DNA of 64,000 bases from Acidobacteriota bacterium (GTDB taxonomy: Bacteria > Acidobacteriota > Thermoanaerobaculia > UBA5066 > Gp7-AA6). The stretch lies in assembly GCA_027307335.1 (NCBI GenBank), contig DAHUXD010000003.1:124001-188000 (forward strand), given 5' to 3'. A program made the translations under genes and the position numbers. Shown one piece after another: positions 53,351-62,711 of the stretch. Positions within the stretch are counted from its first letter, which is position 1. Each line of letters begins with the position of its first letter. The notes under the pieces are model-generated. The model was not told the origin of the DNA. It did not search any database and saw only the letters and a list, made by a program, of their open reading frames with translations.

Positions 53351-55726
53351 CTATTGCAGGTGGAACGTCTTCGTCAGGAAGACCGCCATCTGGCCTCGGG
53401 TGTTCGGGTTCGAGGGGCAGTAGTTGCCGCCGCCGCAGCCTCCCGTGATGCTCTCGTTGGCGAGCTGTTCGATCCAGTTGGCGAACGTCGAGGGACAGGG
53501 AACGTCCGCGAACATCCCGGTGCACGCCGGCGGCACGTAAGACGATCCGTGCTCGCCCTTCAGGAGAAACACCGCCATCTGGTCGCGGCGGACCGGATTC
53601 TGCGGGCAGAACTTGCCGCCGCCGCACCCGCCCGTGATGCCTTCGTTCGCCATGGCCTCGATCCAGTTGGCGAAGGTCGAGGGGCAGGGCACGTCGGCGA
53701 ACATGCCGGTGCAGGGGGGCGGCGTGTAGCAGAGGCCGTGCTTGCCCTTCAGGATGAAGACCGCCATCTGCTGGCGCAGCGTGTCGTCGTTGACGCCGTA
53801 CAGGCCTCCGCCGATGCCGGCGGTGATGGCGTTGGACACCAGCGTCGTCACGTAGGAATAGAACTGCTGCCCGTTCGGCACGTCGAGGAAGTCGGCGACG
53901 AAGCCTTTGATCAGGGTCCCCGTCGTCGCGTCGGTGTTGGTCACGACCAGGTCGTTGGCGGTTCCGGCAGCGAGGGCGGGAGTCGTGGCGGAGATCGACG
54001 TGTACGAGTTGACCGCGACGCCGGTGGCCGAGATGCCGCCGATGGTCACCGCCGCTCCCGCGAGGAAGTTCGTGCCGGCGATCATCAGCGCCGTGCCACC
54101 CGCCGCGGGTCCCGACTTGACGTTGACCGAGAACGGCAGGCGCTGCGAGAACTCCGACGTGTTCCCGGACGGATCGGTCGCCGTCACGGAGATCTTTGAA
54201 CCGGCCGCCACGGGCGGCAGCGTCGAGACCGTGAATGGAGCGTTGCCGGAACCGTCGGTCGTCACCTGCGAAGAACCCAGGTAGGTCTCGCCCTGGACGT
54301 AATCTCGGGGGAAGTTGGAACACGCCGAATTGGCGTAGAAGTCGAGGTCGAAGGTCGTGCCGGGCGTCGAGTTCAGCAGGCCGGACACCGTCGTGTTCGC
54401 CCCTCCGTACGTCACGGACGAGACGACCGGGAAGTTCTGCAGGTCGTTGGTTCCGCTGTCGCCGTCGCCGAGGTCGTTCGGGGTCGGGGCATTCAAACCG
54501 AAGGAAAGCGAGATCCCGAGCGTCGCATTGTCGTGAATGGAGTTTCCGCGCATCGTGTGACGCGTACCGCTCCGCACGACCAGTCCCTCGCCGCCGTTGA
54601 ACGCGATGACATTGCCGCCCGGTCCTCCCGGCGTCGACGATCCGATGATGCTCGGAGAGGCGGGCGTCGCCGTCGCGGACTGAACGCTCACGCCGACGCC
54701 CCCGTTCGGCAGCGGGAGGAGGTGCGAATCGTCGACGCCGATGAAGTTGCCCTGGATGAGCGCGCCGTCGGCCTGGATGTTCATGCCCGTCGTCGTGTTG
54801 CCGGAGAGGAGGTTCCCCTCGCCGGCTCCGGTCCCGCCGATCACGAGGCCGGTTGGGGAGGGAGCCACGGTCACGATGCCGGCAGCGTTGGGAAGCGCGA
54901 CGGTCCCGTTGACGTCCGTCCCGATGAGGTTGCCCTGGATCGTCACGTCGACGGCGAAGAAGCCGACGTCGAGGCCGTCGCCTGTGTTGCCCGAGATCAG
55001 GTTCCCCGTGCCCGCTCCCCCGACCAGAATCCCCGACCCGCTTCCCCCCTGGATGTTGACGCCGATTCCGTTCGGGAACGCGACCGTCCCCGAAACGTCC
55101 GTCCCGATGTAGTTGTTCTGGATCGTGCCCCCCGTGAAGGACCCGATGAAGATTCCCCAGTCCGAGTTGCCCGAGATGATGTTGCGATCCGCGGCCGCGG
55201 GACCGCCGATCAGAAACGCACTCTCCGCCAGTGAAATCCCCTGGGTATTCGGCGTCACGGTCGTTCCGGCCGCGTCCACTCCGAGGTGGCAGGCCTGAAC
55301 CGTGGTCGACGCGTTGCCGTTGGCGCTGACCGCCACTCCGCAGTTGCCGATGGCGAGTCCCTTGATGGTCCCACCCGAACCCCCGAGCTGAAACACAATC
55401 ACGCTCGCGCTGCCGCAGTCGATGGCAATGAGTGGCGACCCGGCGTAGCCCGGCTGCGTCGTTCCGTCGACCGTCACGCCGCCGCTCGAAACGTCGAGTA
55501 TCGGGAGCGCACTCGCCAACGTGATCGTCTGGACGCTCGATCCGGGAATGTCGAAGGCGATCGTGTGCGGGCCTGCACCGGCGCCATTGGCATCGGTGAT
55601 CGCCTGGCGCAACGACCCGACTCCCGAATCGTTCGTATTCGTGACTGTGAAGGTCGCGGCAACGAGGAGAGGAGCCGCGATCCCGAGGACCAACGACGCG
55701 ATGAAAACGCCAACGCGGTGGACCAT
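53351..55726 (-). CDS. Secreted beta-helix protein with IPT/TIG and three SLH-type modules
   Basis: 791 aa. A signal peptide (1-23) and [23 protein letters not shown] introduce a right-handed beta-helix (about 25-430) with repeating '[12 protein letters not shown]' turns. A Ca-free beta-sandwich linker follows, then an IPT/TIG domain (about 530-620, [17 protein letters not shown]). The C-terminal 170 residues hold three SLH-like modules ([14 protein letters not shown]..., then two [15 protein letters not shown]... copies), the last two with regularly placed cysteines. SLH modules bind secondary wall polymers or, in some diderms, peptidoglycan. Likely a cell-surface protein. It is divergent from the thyX-like gene, 49 nt apart. 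Confidence 0.87.
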   Translation of the reverse strand: MVHRVGVFIASLVLGIAAPLLVAATFTVTNTNDSGVGSLRQAITDANGAGAGPHTIAFDIPGSSVQTITLASALPILDVSSGGVTVDGTTQPGYAGSPLIAIDCGSASVIVFQLGGSGGTIKGLAIGNCGVAVSANGNASTTVQACHLGVDAAGTTVTPNTQGISLAESAFLIGGPAAADRNIISGNSDWGIFIGSFTGGTIQNNYIGTDVSGTVAFPNGIGVNIQGGSGSGILVGGAGTGNLISGNTGDGLDVGFFAVDVTIQGNLIGTDVNGTVALPNAAGIVTVAPSPTGLVIGGTGAGEGNLLSGNTTTGMNIQADGALIQGNFIGVDDSHLLPLPNGGVGVSVQSATATPASPSIIGSSTPGGPGGNVIAFNGGEGLVVRSGTRHTMRGNSIHDNATLGISLSFGLNAPTPNDLGDGDSGTNDLQNFPVVSSVTYGGANTTVSGLLNSTPGTTFDLDFYANSACSNFPRDYVQGETYLGSSQVTTDGSGNAPFTVSTLPPVAAGSKISVTATDPSGNTSEFSQRLPFSVNVKSGPAAGGTALMIAGTNFLAGAAVTIGGISATGVAVNSYTSISATTPALAAGTANDLVVTNTDATTGTLIKGFVADFLDVPNGQQFYSYVTTLVSNAITAGIGGGLYGVNDDTLRQQMAVFILKGKHGLCYTPPPCTGMFADVPCPSTFANWIEAMANEGITGGCGGGKFCPQNPVRRDQMAVFLLKGEHGSSYVPPACTGMFADVPCPSTFANWIEQLANESITGGCGGGNYCPSNPNTRGQMAVFLTKTFHLQ

Positions 55727-55775
55727 GGCGCCCTCCGGATGACGCGGGAGCTTACACCCGATCTACAATGAGGCG

Positions 55776-57365
55776 GTGTCGAGCCTTCCCCGTCCCGCCG
55801 CGGCGGCCTCCGGCTTTCTCTCCGCGCCTCCGGCGGTGCGCCTCGTCCACGCGTTCGACCGGCCCTACGAGAACGTCGTCGCGACGGCGCGCACCTGCTA
55901 CTCCGCGAAGGGCATCGTGTCGGAGGACCAGGCGTCCGCGCGGCCGGAACGGCGGGACGCGCTCGCGAAGTCGATCTACGAGGCCGGCCACCACACGACC
56001 TTCCAGCACGCGCACTTCCAGTTCGCGCTCGAGAACGTCTCCCGGCAGTTCCTCTGGACGTTCCTGCACTCGCATCCTTTCTACAACTCGGAGCAGGTCT
56101 CGCAGCGGTACGTGGAGGTCGGACGCGGCCAGTACGCGATCCCGCCGCTCGGACCGGCCGAGCGCGATCTGTACGAGAAGACGGCGCGGCGCCAGCAGGA
56201 GGCGTACGCGAGGCTGACCGAGCTCCTGACGCCGCTCGCCGCCGAGCGCTACTTCGGCCTCTTCCCGGGGCGGACGCGCGGCGACGGGGGCACTCGGTTC
56301 AAAGGTGCGATCCAGAAACGCGCCCAGGAGATCGCGCGCTACGTCCTGCCGGTGGCCACGTTCTCGTACCTGTACCACACGATCTCGGGCATCACGCTCT
56401 TCCGCTACTGGCGGCTCTGCGAGTCGATGGACGCGCCCGCCGAGCAGCGCGAGGTCGTCGGCAAGATGGTCGAGGAGGTGCTGCGGCACGACCCCCTGTA
56501 CGCCTCCGTCCTCCAGGACCCGCTGCCGCTCGAGGAGACGCCGGAATGGGCCGCGTTCCAGAGCCTCCCCCGGACGCGCTCGGCCGGCCGCGAGTTCCGC
56601 GACGAGTTCGACCGCGAGCTCGGCGGCCGCGTGTCGCGGCTCGTCGACTGGAAGGCCAACAACGAGGAGGTCCTCGCGTCGGCGGTGCGCGAGATCCTCG
56701 GCGTGCCGCGGGCCGCGCTCTCCGACGACGACGCGATCCGCCGGGTGCTCGACCCGTCGCAGAACCGCATCCTCGGCGAGACGCTGACGCTGACCACCCT
56801 CGACAAGCTCTCGCGGGCGCTCTTCCACCCGGGGTACACGTTCCGCAAGAGGATCTCGCACACGGCCGACAGCCAGGACCAGCGGCACCGCATGACGCCG
56901 GCGTCGCGGCCCGCGCTCCCGGCGTACCTCTCGGAGGAGCCCGACTTCGTCCGGCCGATGCTCGTCGCGGACGTGCCCGAGGCGGACGACCTCTATCGCG
57001 CGACGATGGAGGAGACGTGGTCGGCGATCGGCGAGCTGCGCGCGCGGGGCGTCGCGGACGAGTTCGCCGCCTACCTCCTGCCGAACGCCGTCGCGATCCG
57101 CTTCACGGAATCGGCGGATCTCCTGAACCTCCATCACAAGTTCGCGATGCGCCTCTGCTACAACGCGCAGGAGGAGATCTGGCGCGCCTCCCTCGACGAG
57201 GCGCTGCAGATCCGCGAGGTCAATCCCCGGATCGGGCCGTGGCTGTTGCCGCCGTGCACGCTGCGCCACCACGCGGGCGTGCGCCCCGTCTGCCCCGAGG
57301 GCGATCGGTTCTGCGGCGTCACGGTCTGGAGACAGGAACCGAAGGATTACGTTCGAGCGCTCTGA
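55776..57365 (+). CDS. Double-length FAD-dependent thymidylate synthase (ThyX-like fusion)
   Basis: 529 aa from GTG, twice the 220-250 aa of ordinary ThyX. The first half has H-x-TxxQHAHFQFALENVSRQFLWTFLHSHPFYNSEQVSQRYVEVG, matching the ThyX substrate-binding region but with the RHR motif altered. The second half repeats the pattern: LSRALFHPGYTFRKRISHTADSQDQRHRM. ThyX makes dTMP from dUMP using FAD and methylene-folate and works as a tetramer with sites between subunits, so a fused pseudo-dimer is plausible. No thyA is in the window. Catalytic competence cannot be judged from sequence alone. Confidence 0.83.
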   Translation: MSSLPRPAAAASGFLSAPPAVRLVHAFDRPYENVVATARTCYSAKGIVSEDQASARPERRDALAKSIYEAGHHTTFQHAHFQFALENVSRQFLWTFLHSHPFYNSEQVSQRYVEVGRGQYAIPPLGPAERDLYEKTARRQQEAYARLTELLTPLAAERYFGLFPGRTRGDGGTRFKGAIQKRAQEIARYVLPVATFSYLYHTISGITLFRYWRLCESMDAPAEQREVVGKMVEEVLRHDPLYASVLQDPLPLEETPEWAAFQSLPRTRSAGREFRDEFDRELGGRVSRLVDWKANNEEVLASAVREILGVPRAALSDDDAIRRVLDPSQNRILGETLTLTTLDKLSRALFHPGYTFRKRISHTADSQDQRHRMTPASRPALPAYLSEEPDFVRPMLVADVPEADDLYRATMEETWSAIGELRARGVADEFAAYLLPNAVAIRFTESADLLNLHHKFAMRLCYNAQEEIWRASLDEALQIREVNPRIGPWLLPPCTLRHHAGVRPVCPEGDRFCGVTVWRQEPKDYVRAL

Positions 57366-57406
57366 GAGCGCTTCCCACGGGGACGGGCGCACGCCGCTCG
57401 CGTCGC

Positions 57407-58687
57407 CTAAGGCGCCGCCTTCCGGGCGAGCTCCCGGCCGGGCGCGTTCTCGTCGGAGACGGCAACGGGCGCGCCCAGCACGCCCTCCCAGCGGGCGACG
57501 ACGACCGACGCGACGCAGTTGCCCATCACGTTGATCGACGTCCGGGCCATGTCCATCAGCTCGTCGACGGCGAGGATCATCGCGACCCCCGCCTCGCCGG
57601 GGAGGCCGAACGACGCGCAGCCCGCCGCGATGATGACGAGCGAGGCGCGGGGCACGCCGGCGACGCCCTTCGAAGTCATCAGGAACGTCAGCATCATCAC
57701 GAGCTCGGTCGAGAGCGGCAGCCGGATGCCGGCCGCCTGGGCGATCGTCAGCGACGCGAGCGAAATGTAGAGGGTCGAGCCGTCCAGGTTGAACGAGTAT
57801 CCGGCGGGAATGACGAAGCCCGCCACCGATTCGGGCACGCCGAACTCGACCATTTTCTCGAGCGCGCGCGGGAGCGCCGCCTCCGAGGACGCCGTCGAGA
57901 ACGCGAGCAGGAACGGCTCGCGGATCTTCCGGAAGAAGAGCCGGACGTTCGCCCGCGCGATCGTGAGCGCGGGCACGAGCACGAGGAGAGCGAAGAGCAG
58001 CAGCGCGCCGTAGAGCGAGGCGACGAGCTTCGCGTACGAGCCGAGCACCGCGAGACCGTGGTGGGCCACCGAGCCCGCCATCGCGCCGAAGACGCCGAGC
58101 GGCGTCAGCGCCATGACGTAATCGGTCAGCTGAAACATCACGGCGACGACCGAGTTCATGACCTTCAGAAAAGGCTCCGACTTCGCCCCGATGTGCGCCG
58201 CGGCCACGCCGACGAGCGTCGCGAAGACGACGACCTGCAGCACGTCCTGCTTCGCCATCGCGTCGACGACGTTCGAGGGGAAGAGGTGGAGCAGGGTTTC
58301 GACGAGCGTCTTCGGCTTCGACAGCGCCTCGCCGGACGGCGGCAGCCTCAGCCCCTCGCCCGGCCGGACGACGTGCGCGATCGTCAGCCCCAAAGCGAGC
58401 GCCGCCGTCGTCGCGATCTCGAAGTAGACGATCGCCTTGACGCCCATGCGGCCGACGGCCTTGATGTCCCCCGTCTTGCCGATGCCGACGACGATCGTCG
58501 AGAAGATGAGCGGCACGATCAGGAGCTTGATCAGGCTGATGAAGGCGCGCGAGAGGAACCGGAAGGTCTCGTAGGCGGCGGGGTGCGTCTCGGCCGGGAA
58601 GGCGAAGCCGCACGCGACGCCAAGGACGAGGGCGTAGAAGATGAGGGCCGTCGAGGACAGCCAGGCCGGCCGGCTCGAACGTCTCAT
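57407..58687 (-). CDS. Dicarboxylate/amino acid:cation symporter (DAACS family)
   Basis: 426 aa with about eight transmembrane helices and two re-entrant loops. Family motifs: IKLLIVPLIFSTIVVGI, GYSFNLDGSTLYISLA (the NMDGT-like substrate/cation site, here NLDGS), FLMTSKGVAGVP and ILAVDELMDMARTSINVMGN. The family (GltP, DctA, GltT) imports glutamate, aspartate or C4-dicarboxylates with Na+ or H+. A role in C4-acid or acidic amino-acid uptake is likely; the sequence does not decide between them. Its stop faces the thyX-like gene stop, 41 nt away. Confidence 0.93.
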   Translation of the reverse strand: MRRSSRPAWLSSTALIFYALVLGVACGFAFPAETHPAAYETFRFLSRAFISLIKLLIVPLIFSTIVVGIGKTGDIKAVGRMGVKAIVYFEIATTAALALGLTIAHVVRPGEGLRLPPSGEALSKPKTLVETLLHLFPSNVVDAMAKQDVLQVVVFATLVGVAAAHIGAKSEPFLKVMNSVVAVMFQLTDYVMALTPLGVFGAMAGSVAHHGLAVLGSYAKLVASLYGALLLFALLVLVPALTIARANVRLFFRKIREPFLLAFSTASSEAALPRALEKMVEFGVPESVAGFVIPAGYSFNLDGSTLYISLASLTIAQAAGIRLPLSTELVMMLTFLMTSKGVAGVPRASLVIIAAGCASFGLPGEAGVAMILAVDELMDMARTSINVMGNCVASVVVARWEGVLGAPVAVSDENAPGRELARKAAP

Positions 58688-58788
58688 GAGGAGCGTTCCG
58701 TCACTGCCGCGGAAGTCTAACCTCCCGCGCCGCGACGGGCCTCGCTGGACGACGAGCGATTACCGTGCCGCGCGGTGCCGCTTCGGGC

Positions 58789-59151
58789 TCATCGCGCGCG
58801 AGGCGCGAGCGAAGGCGGATTGATCCTCGCGCCGACCGCATGGCGGACGGCGACGATGCGGTTGATCTCCTCGACGAGTGCCTCGAGGTTCTCGAGGAAC
58901 TCGAACACCATGCCGTTCCCGTCCACCGTGCGGCACGAGAACCGCACCGCCGAGTGGGCCGGGTCCATCTCGTAGCGGCGGTGCGCGGGTGTCTCCGCCT
59001 GCCGGCCCCGAAACTCCGCGAGCCACTCGTCCCCGGGCGCTTCCTCGAGCCCGACGGTGTAGCGCGTGCTCGTGGCGAGCGACTCCCCGTGAAGGCGGGA
59101 GAGGTCCAGCTTCACGTCCGCCGGAGGGCCCGTGATCCACAGATCTTTCAT
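58789..59151 (-). CDS. Conserved-looking protein of unknown function
   Basis: 120 aa from the ATG at 59151, preceded by AGGACA. Not recognised. It begins MKDLWITGPPADVKLDLSRL, contains a run of aligned hydrophobic and acidic residues (FEFLENLEALVEEINRIVAV) that predicts a helix, and ends in a disordered Pro/Ala/Arg tail. No signal, membrane segment or metal motif is seen. A longer start at 59172 has no better ribosome site. It is isolated between the symporter and a thioesterase-like gene on the same strand. Confidence 0.6.
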   Translation of the reverse strand: MKDLWITGPPADVKLDLSRLHGESLATSTRYTVGLEEAPGDEWLAEFRGRQAETPAHRRYEMDPAHSAVRFSCRTVDGNGMVFEFLENLEALVEEINRIVAVRHAVGARINPPSLAPRAR

Positions 59152-59308
59152 GGCTGTCCTGTCCCTCTCCATCGCAAACCCGACGCCAGACCCTCAAGTG
59201 ATTGAAAAAGGGGGGTTTCGGATCTGGCCCTCGCCGAAGGGGCGCCGAAATCGTCACCATCGGTAACAGTGCCCTGTCCGATGGGACAGGAATCGCGAGC
59301 CCGCGGCT

Positions 59309-59770
59309 CTAGTCGCGCCGTTTGAGCGACAGCGTCAGGACGAACTCCGCCACGGGCTCCGCGGCGGAATCGCCCGGCACGCGCGCGACGATGGCGACGG
59401 GAAGCTCCTCGCGCTCGCCGCTCTCGATCGCGCGCGAGACCAGCCGCGCGACCGCCGCGCCGTCCTCGCAGGCGAAGAGGACGTCCCCCTCCGCGCGCCG
59501 GAGGAAGTGCGCGCGCACGTCCTTGAAGATCAGCGAAACGCGCCGGCCGCTGGCCTCGATCCGGCGCATCGCGGTCAGCGCGCCGGCGAGATCCGCGCCC
59601 GCGCAGAGCGCGCCGAAGTACATCGAGCCCAAGTGATTGCGGGAGCGGCGCGTCAGCGGGATGCGGACGACCGTGCGCTCCGGCGAGGCCTCGACGACCG
59701 ACGGGCGCAGGAAGAAGAGCAGGGGAATGCGGAAGAGGGTCCAGAGCCGCAGCCGCATCGTCTCGGTCAT
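59309..59770 (-). CDS. DUF4442-like hotdog-fold protein (thioesterase-like)
   Basis: 153 aa from the ATG at 59770. An N-terminal hydrophobic amphipathic stretch (LWTLFRIPLLFFLRPSV) precedes a hotdog-like core with RSRNHLGSMYFGALCAGADLAGA, the DUF4442/YiiD-type segment in which an Asn/His-Gly pair and a following helix form the acyl-CoA site, and FKDVRAHFLRRAEGDVLF. Probably acts on a fatty acyl thioester. The frame extends 44 codons upstream but that part is low-complexity and overlaps the divergent SLH gene leader, so the shorter start is preferred. Confidence 0.75.
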   Translation of the reverse strand: MTETMRLRLWTLFRIPLLFFLRPSVVEASPERTVVRIPLTRRSRNHLGSMYFGALCAGADLAGALTAMRRIEASGRRVSLIFKDVRAHFLRRAEGDVLFACEDGAAVARLVSRAIESGEREELPVAIVARVPGDSAAEPVAEFVLTLSLKRRD

Positions 59771-59916
59771 CGGAGGGCCGGCGGCGACGCTATCACCTGT
59801 CCTTCGCCCGCGTTTTCCCGTTTCGTCGCGGCGCACCTGCCCGAACGGACGGCTGACATCGTCCGAAAAGGGCGCGAAAATGGGGGGTGCCCCTCTCGAC
59901 AAGAAGGAGTCTCGTA

Positions 59917-62463
59917 ATGAGCCTGCGGTCCCTCTCCGCCACGGTCCTTCTCTGCCTCGCCGCCGTGCCGGCGGCCGAGGCGACGGTGCGCTGCGTCCAG
60001 CCGGTCCCGAGCGGCACCGGGTGCTGGGCGCCCGGAACCGCGTTCACGGATCTGCAGCCGGCGCTCGCCGCCTCGGGCTCGGGCGACGAGATCTGGGTCG
60101 CCGCGGCGACGTACAAGCCGACCGCGACCTCGGATCGGACGATCAGCTTCGCGCTGAAGAACGGCGTCGGCGTCTACGGCGGCTTCGTCGGCAACGAGAC
60201 GCAGCGCAGCCAGCGCAAACCCGAGGTCAACGTGACGATCCTCTCCGGCGACATCGGAACGCCCGGTTCCGCCGCCGACAACAGCTACCACGTCGTCACG
60301 ACGGACGCCTCCGTCACGTCGTCCGGGGTCCTCGACGGGTTCACGATCACGCTGGGCCAGGCCGACGGGAATCCCGCCTCCAACCAGGACCGCGGCGCGG
60401 GCGTCTGGGTCAACGGCGGCAGCCCGTCGCTCTCCCAGCTCGTCATCGCGTCGAACTTCGCGTCCGGGCAGGGCGCGGGCATCCGCGTCACGTCGGCGTC
60501 GCCGACGATCCTCAACTCGTCCTTTCTCACCAACTCCGTGAGCTTCGGCGGCGCCGGCGCAGGCCTCTACTCGGGCGGCGGCAGCACCGTGTATCTCCAG
60601 AACTGCGTGTTTCGCTCCAACCAGATCTCGGGCGCTTCGACGGGCGGCGGCGGCATCGACACGTCCGGCAACACCACGCTCGTCAACTGCGTCGTCGCTC
60701 AGAACAGCCCCAACGGCATCCAGACGAACGTCGCGGGCGGCAACAACAACACGATCAAGGACTCGACGTTCACGGCCAACAGCCCGGGGTATGGCCTGGC
60801 GCTGTTCAACAGCACGGGCAACGTGGTGCAGAACTCGATCTTCTGGGGCGACGCGTCGGGCGAGATCTTCAACGACGGGCTCTCGTCGTTTTCCGCGGAG
60901 TACTCGGACTTCCAGGGCGGCGGCGTCGCGGGAACGGGCAACATCGGCGCCGACCCGCTCTTTCTCTCTCCCCCGGCCGACCTGCGGCTCGGCCCCGGCT
61001 CGCCGGCCGTCGATGCCGGCAAGAACCTCGACGTGCCGGGCGGCGTGACCCTCGATCTCGCGGGGCTGCCGCGCTTCTTCGACGACCCGAGCGTCCCGGA
61101 CACGGGCGCCGGAATCCCCCCGATCGTCGACATGGGCGCGTACGAGCGCATCCCGATCACGGTCACGGCGCCGGGCGACCTCACGGTCTGCGCGGGCGCT
61201 CCGGCGGTCTTCAGCGTCACGGCGACGGGCCAGCCGACCCTGACGTATCAGTGGCGCAAGAACGGCACCCCGTTGTCCGACGGCGGCTCGATCTCCGGCT
61301 CGACGACCGACACGCTGACCATCAACCCGACGGTGACCGGCGACTCGGGCACGTACGACGTCGTGGTCACCGACGGGTTCGGACAGAACCTCACGTCCGC
61401 CTCGGCGCAGCTGACCGTCAACGCGCGGCCGATGGCGGCCGCTTCCGGATCGGCCACCGTGTGCGCCGGCACCTCGACGCCGCTGTCGGGCTCGGGCGGC
61501 ATCTCCTGCTCGTGGACGCCGGCGAGCGGCCTCGACGACGCCTCGAGCTGCGCGCCGAACGCGACGCCGGGCATCACCACGGTCTACACGCTCACGGTCA
61601 CCGCGGCGAACTCCTGTCCGTCGACGAACAACCCGACGGTCACGGTCACGGTCAATCCGGTGCCCCCGCTGCCCCAGATCGCCTCGCCGCTGTCCGTTCC
61701 CGTCGGGGCATCCGGAGCCTCCGCCAGCGCGCCGAACCACACGGGCTCGACGTACCAGTGGACGCTCTCGGGCGGCACGATCACGGCCGGCCAGACGACC
61801 CATCAGATCGTGTTCGATGCGGGCTCGCCCGGTACGACCATGGTGTGCACGGTCGTCGAGACGAATGCGGGATGCGCCTCGCCGATGGCGGCGAAGAACA
61901 TCCAGGTGGACTTCCTCGACGTGCCGCCCTCGAACACGTTCCACGACTACGTCGACGCCGTCGCGCGCAACGGCGTCACGGCCGGCTGCGGCGGCGGGAA
62001 CTACTGCGGCACCAACCAGGTCACCCGCGCGCAGATGGCGGTCTTCCTGCTGAAGGCCGAGCACGGCTCGACGTTCGTCCCGCCCTCGTGCGCCGGCATC
62101 TTCACCGACGTGGCCTGCCCCGGCGGCTTCGCCGTCGACTGGATCGAGCAGCTCTTCAACGAGGGGATCACCGGCGGATGCGGCACCGGCACTTACTGCC
62201 CCAGCGCCCCCGTCCGGCGCGACCAGATGTCCGTCTTCCTGCTGAAGACTTCTCAGGGATCCTCCTACGTCCCGCCGCCGGCGACCGGCACGGTCTTCGC
62301 CGACGTTCCGGTGTCGGCGTTCGCGGCCGCCTGGATCGAGGACCTCTATGCGCGCAACGTCACCGGAGGCTGCCTCACCAATCCGCTGCGCTACTGCCCG
62401 ACCAACACGAACAACCGGCAACAGATGGCGGTGTTCCTCACGAAGATGTTCGGGTTGCAGTAG
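59917..62463 (+). CDS. Secreted beta-helix/Ig-like protein with three SLH-type modules
   Basis: 848 aa from the ATG at 59917, behind AAGAAGGAG. Signal peptide (1-21). A right-handed beta-helix (about 45-400; ending PADLRLGPGSPAVDAGKN, a frequent capping phrase of such proteins), an Ig-like domain (about 415-510; LTYQWRKNGTPLSDGGS), two PKD/Ig-like repeats, then three SLH-like modules starting FLDVPPSNTFHDYVDAV. Cysteines recur at equivalent places (GGCGTGTYCP). Same architecture at the C-terminus as the protein at 53351-55726, so both probably use the same surface anchor. A 29-nt copy of its 3' end is found 138 nt downstream. Confidence 0.87.
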   Translation: MSLRSLSATVLLCLAAVPAAEATVRCVQPVPSGTGCWAPGTAFTDLQPALAASGSGDEIWVAAATYKPTATSDRTISFALKNGVGVYGGFVGNETQRSQRKPEVNVTILSGDIGTPGSAADNSYHVVTTDASVTSSGVLDGFTITLGQADGNPASNQDRGAGVWVNGGSPSLSQLVIASNFASGQGAGIRVTSASPTILNSSFLTNSVSFGGAGAGLYSGGGSTVYLQNCVFRSNQISGASTGGGGIDTSGNTTLVNCVVAQNSPNGIQTNVAGGNNNTIKDSTFTANSPGYGLALFNSTGNVVQNSIFWGDASGEIFNDGLSSFSAEYSDFQGGGVAGTGNIGADPLFLSPPADLRLGPGSPAVDAGKNLDVPGGVTLDLAGLPRFFDDPSVPDTGAGIPPIVDMGAYERIPITVTAPGDLTVCAGAPAVFSVTATGQPTLTYQWRKNGTPLSDGGSISGSTTDTLTINPTVTGDSGTYDVVVTDGFGQNLTSASAQLTVNARPMAAASGSATVCAGTSTPLSGSGGISCSWTPASGLDDASSCAPNATPGITTVYTLTVTAANSCPSTNNPTVTVTVNPVPPLPQIASPLSVPVGASGASASAPNHTGSTYQWTLSGGTITAGQTTHQIVFDAGSPGTTMVCTVVETNAGCASPMAAKNIQVDFLDVPPSNTFHDYVDAVARNGVTAGCGGGNYCGTNQVTRAQMAVFLLKAEHGSTFVPPSCAGIFTDVACPGGFAVDWIEQLFNEGITGGCGTGTYCPSAPVRRDQMSVFLLKTSQGSSYVPPPATGTVFADVPVSAFAAAWIEDLYARNVTGGCLTNPLRYCPTNTNNRQQMAVFLTKMFGLQ

Positions 62464-62572
62464 GAGCCGTCCGGTCCGCTGGCTTCATTCGAGTAAACGC
62501 CGAGCGACGCGGCCTGCCGTCCGCGCCGGCTCGACGTTGCCTACTGCCGGGGGTCTTCCTCTGGTGGTCGGC

Positions 62573-62601
62573 TCCTCACGAAGATGTTCGGGTTGCAGTA
62601 G
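62573..62601 (+). repeat. 29-nt duplicate of the SLH gene 3' end
   Basis: These 29 nt are identical to 62435-62463, the last nine codons plus stop of the preceding SLH gene (encoding LTKMFGLQ and TAG). The intervening DNA has no matching coding frame. This looks like the scar of a lost tandem SLH paralog or a local duplication. Confidence 0.8.
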
Positions 62602-62632
62602 CGGCTCGGTCTGCCCTCTCGGTTCGAGAACG

Positions 62633-62660
62633 ACGCCGGCGAGCGCCGGCGTTCTTCTTT
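62633..62660 (+). terminator. Rho-independent terminator before the subtilase gene
   Basis: ACGCCGGCG (62633-62641) pairs perfectly with CGCCGGCGT (62644-62652), followed by TCTTCTTT. It lies after the duplicated SLH gene end and 52 nt before the subtilase start. Confidence 0.8.
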
Positions 62661-62711
62661 GGGGCAATCGGGGCATAATCGCCCGACTCCCCCGATAAGG
62701 AGACGACATCC

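Noticed and set aside
62464..62632. A short additional SLH gene between the SLH protein and the subtilase
   Set aside because: Only nine codons of SLH end are present; the DNA before them has no start, ribosome site or SLH-like coding in that frame.
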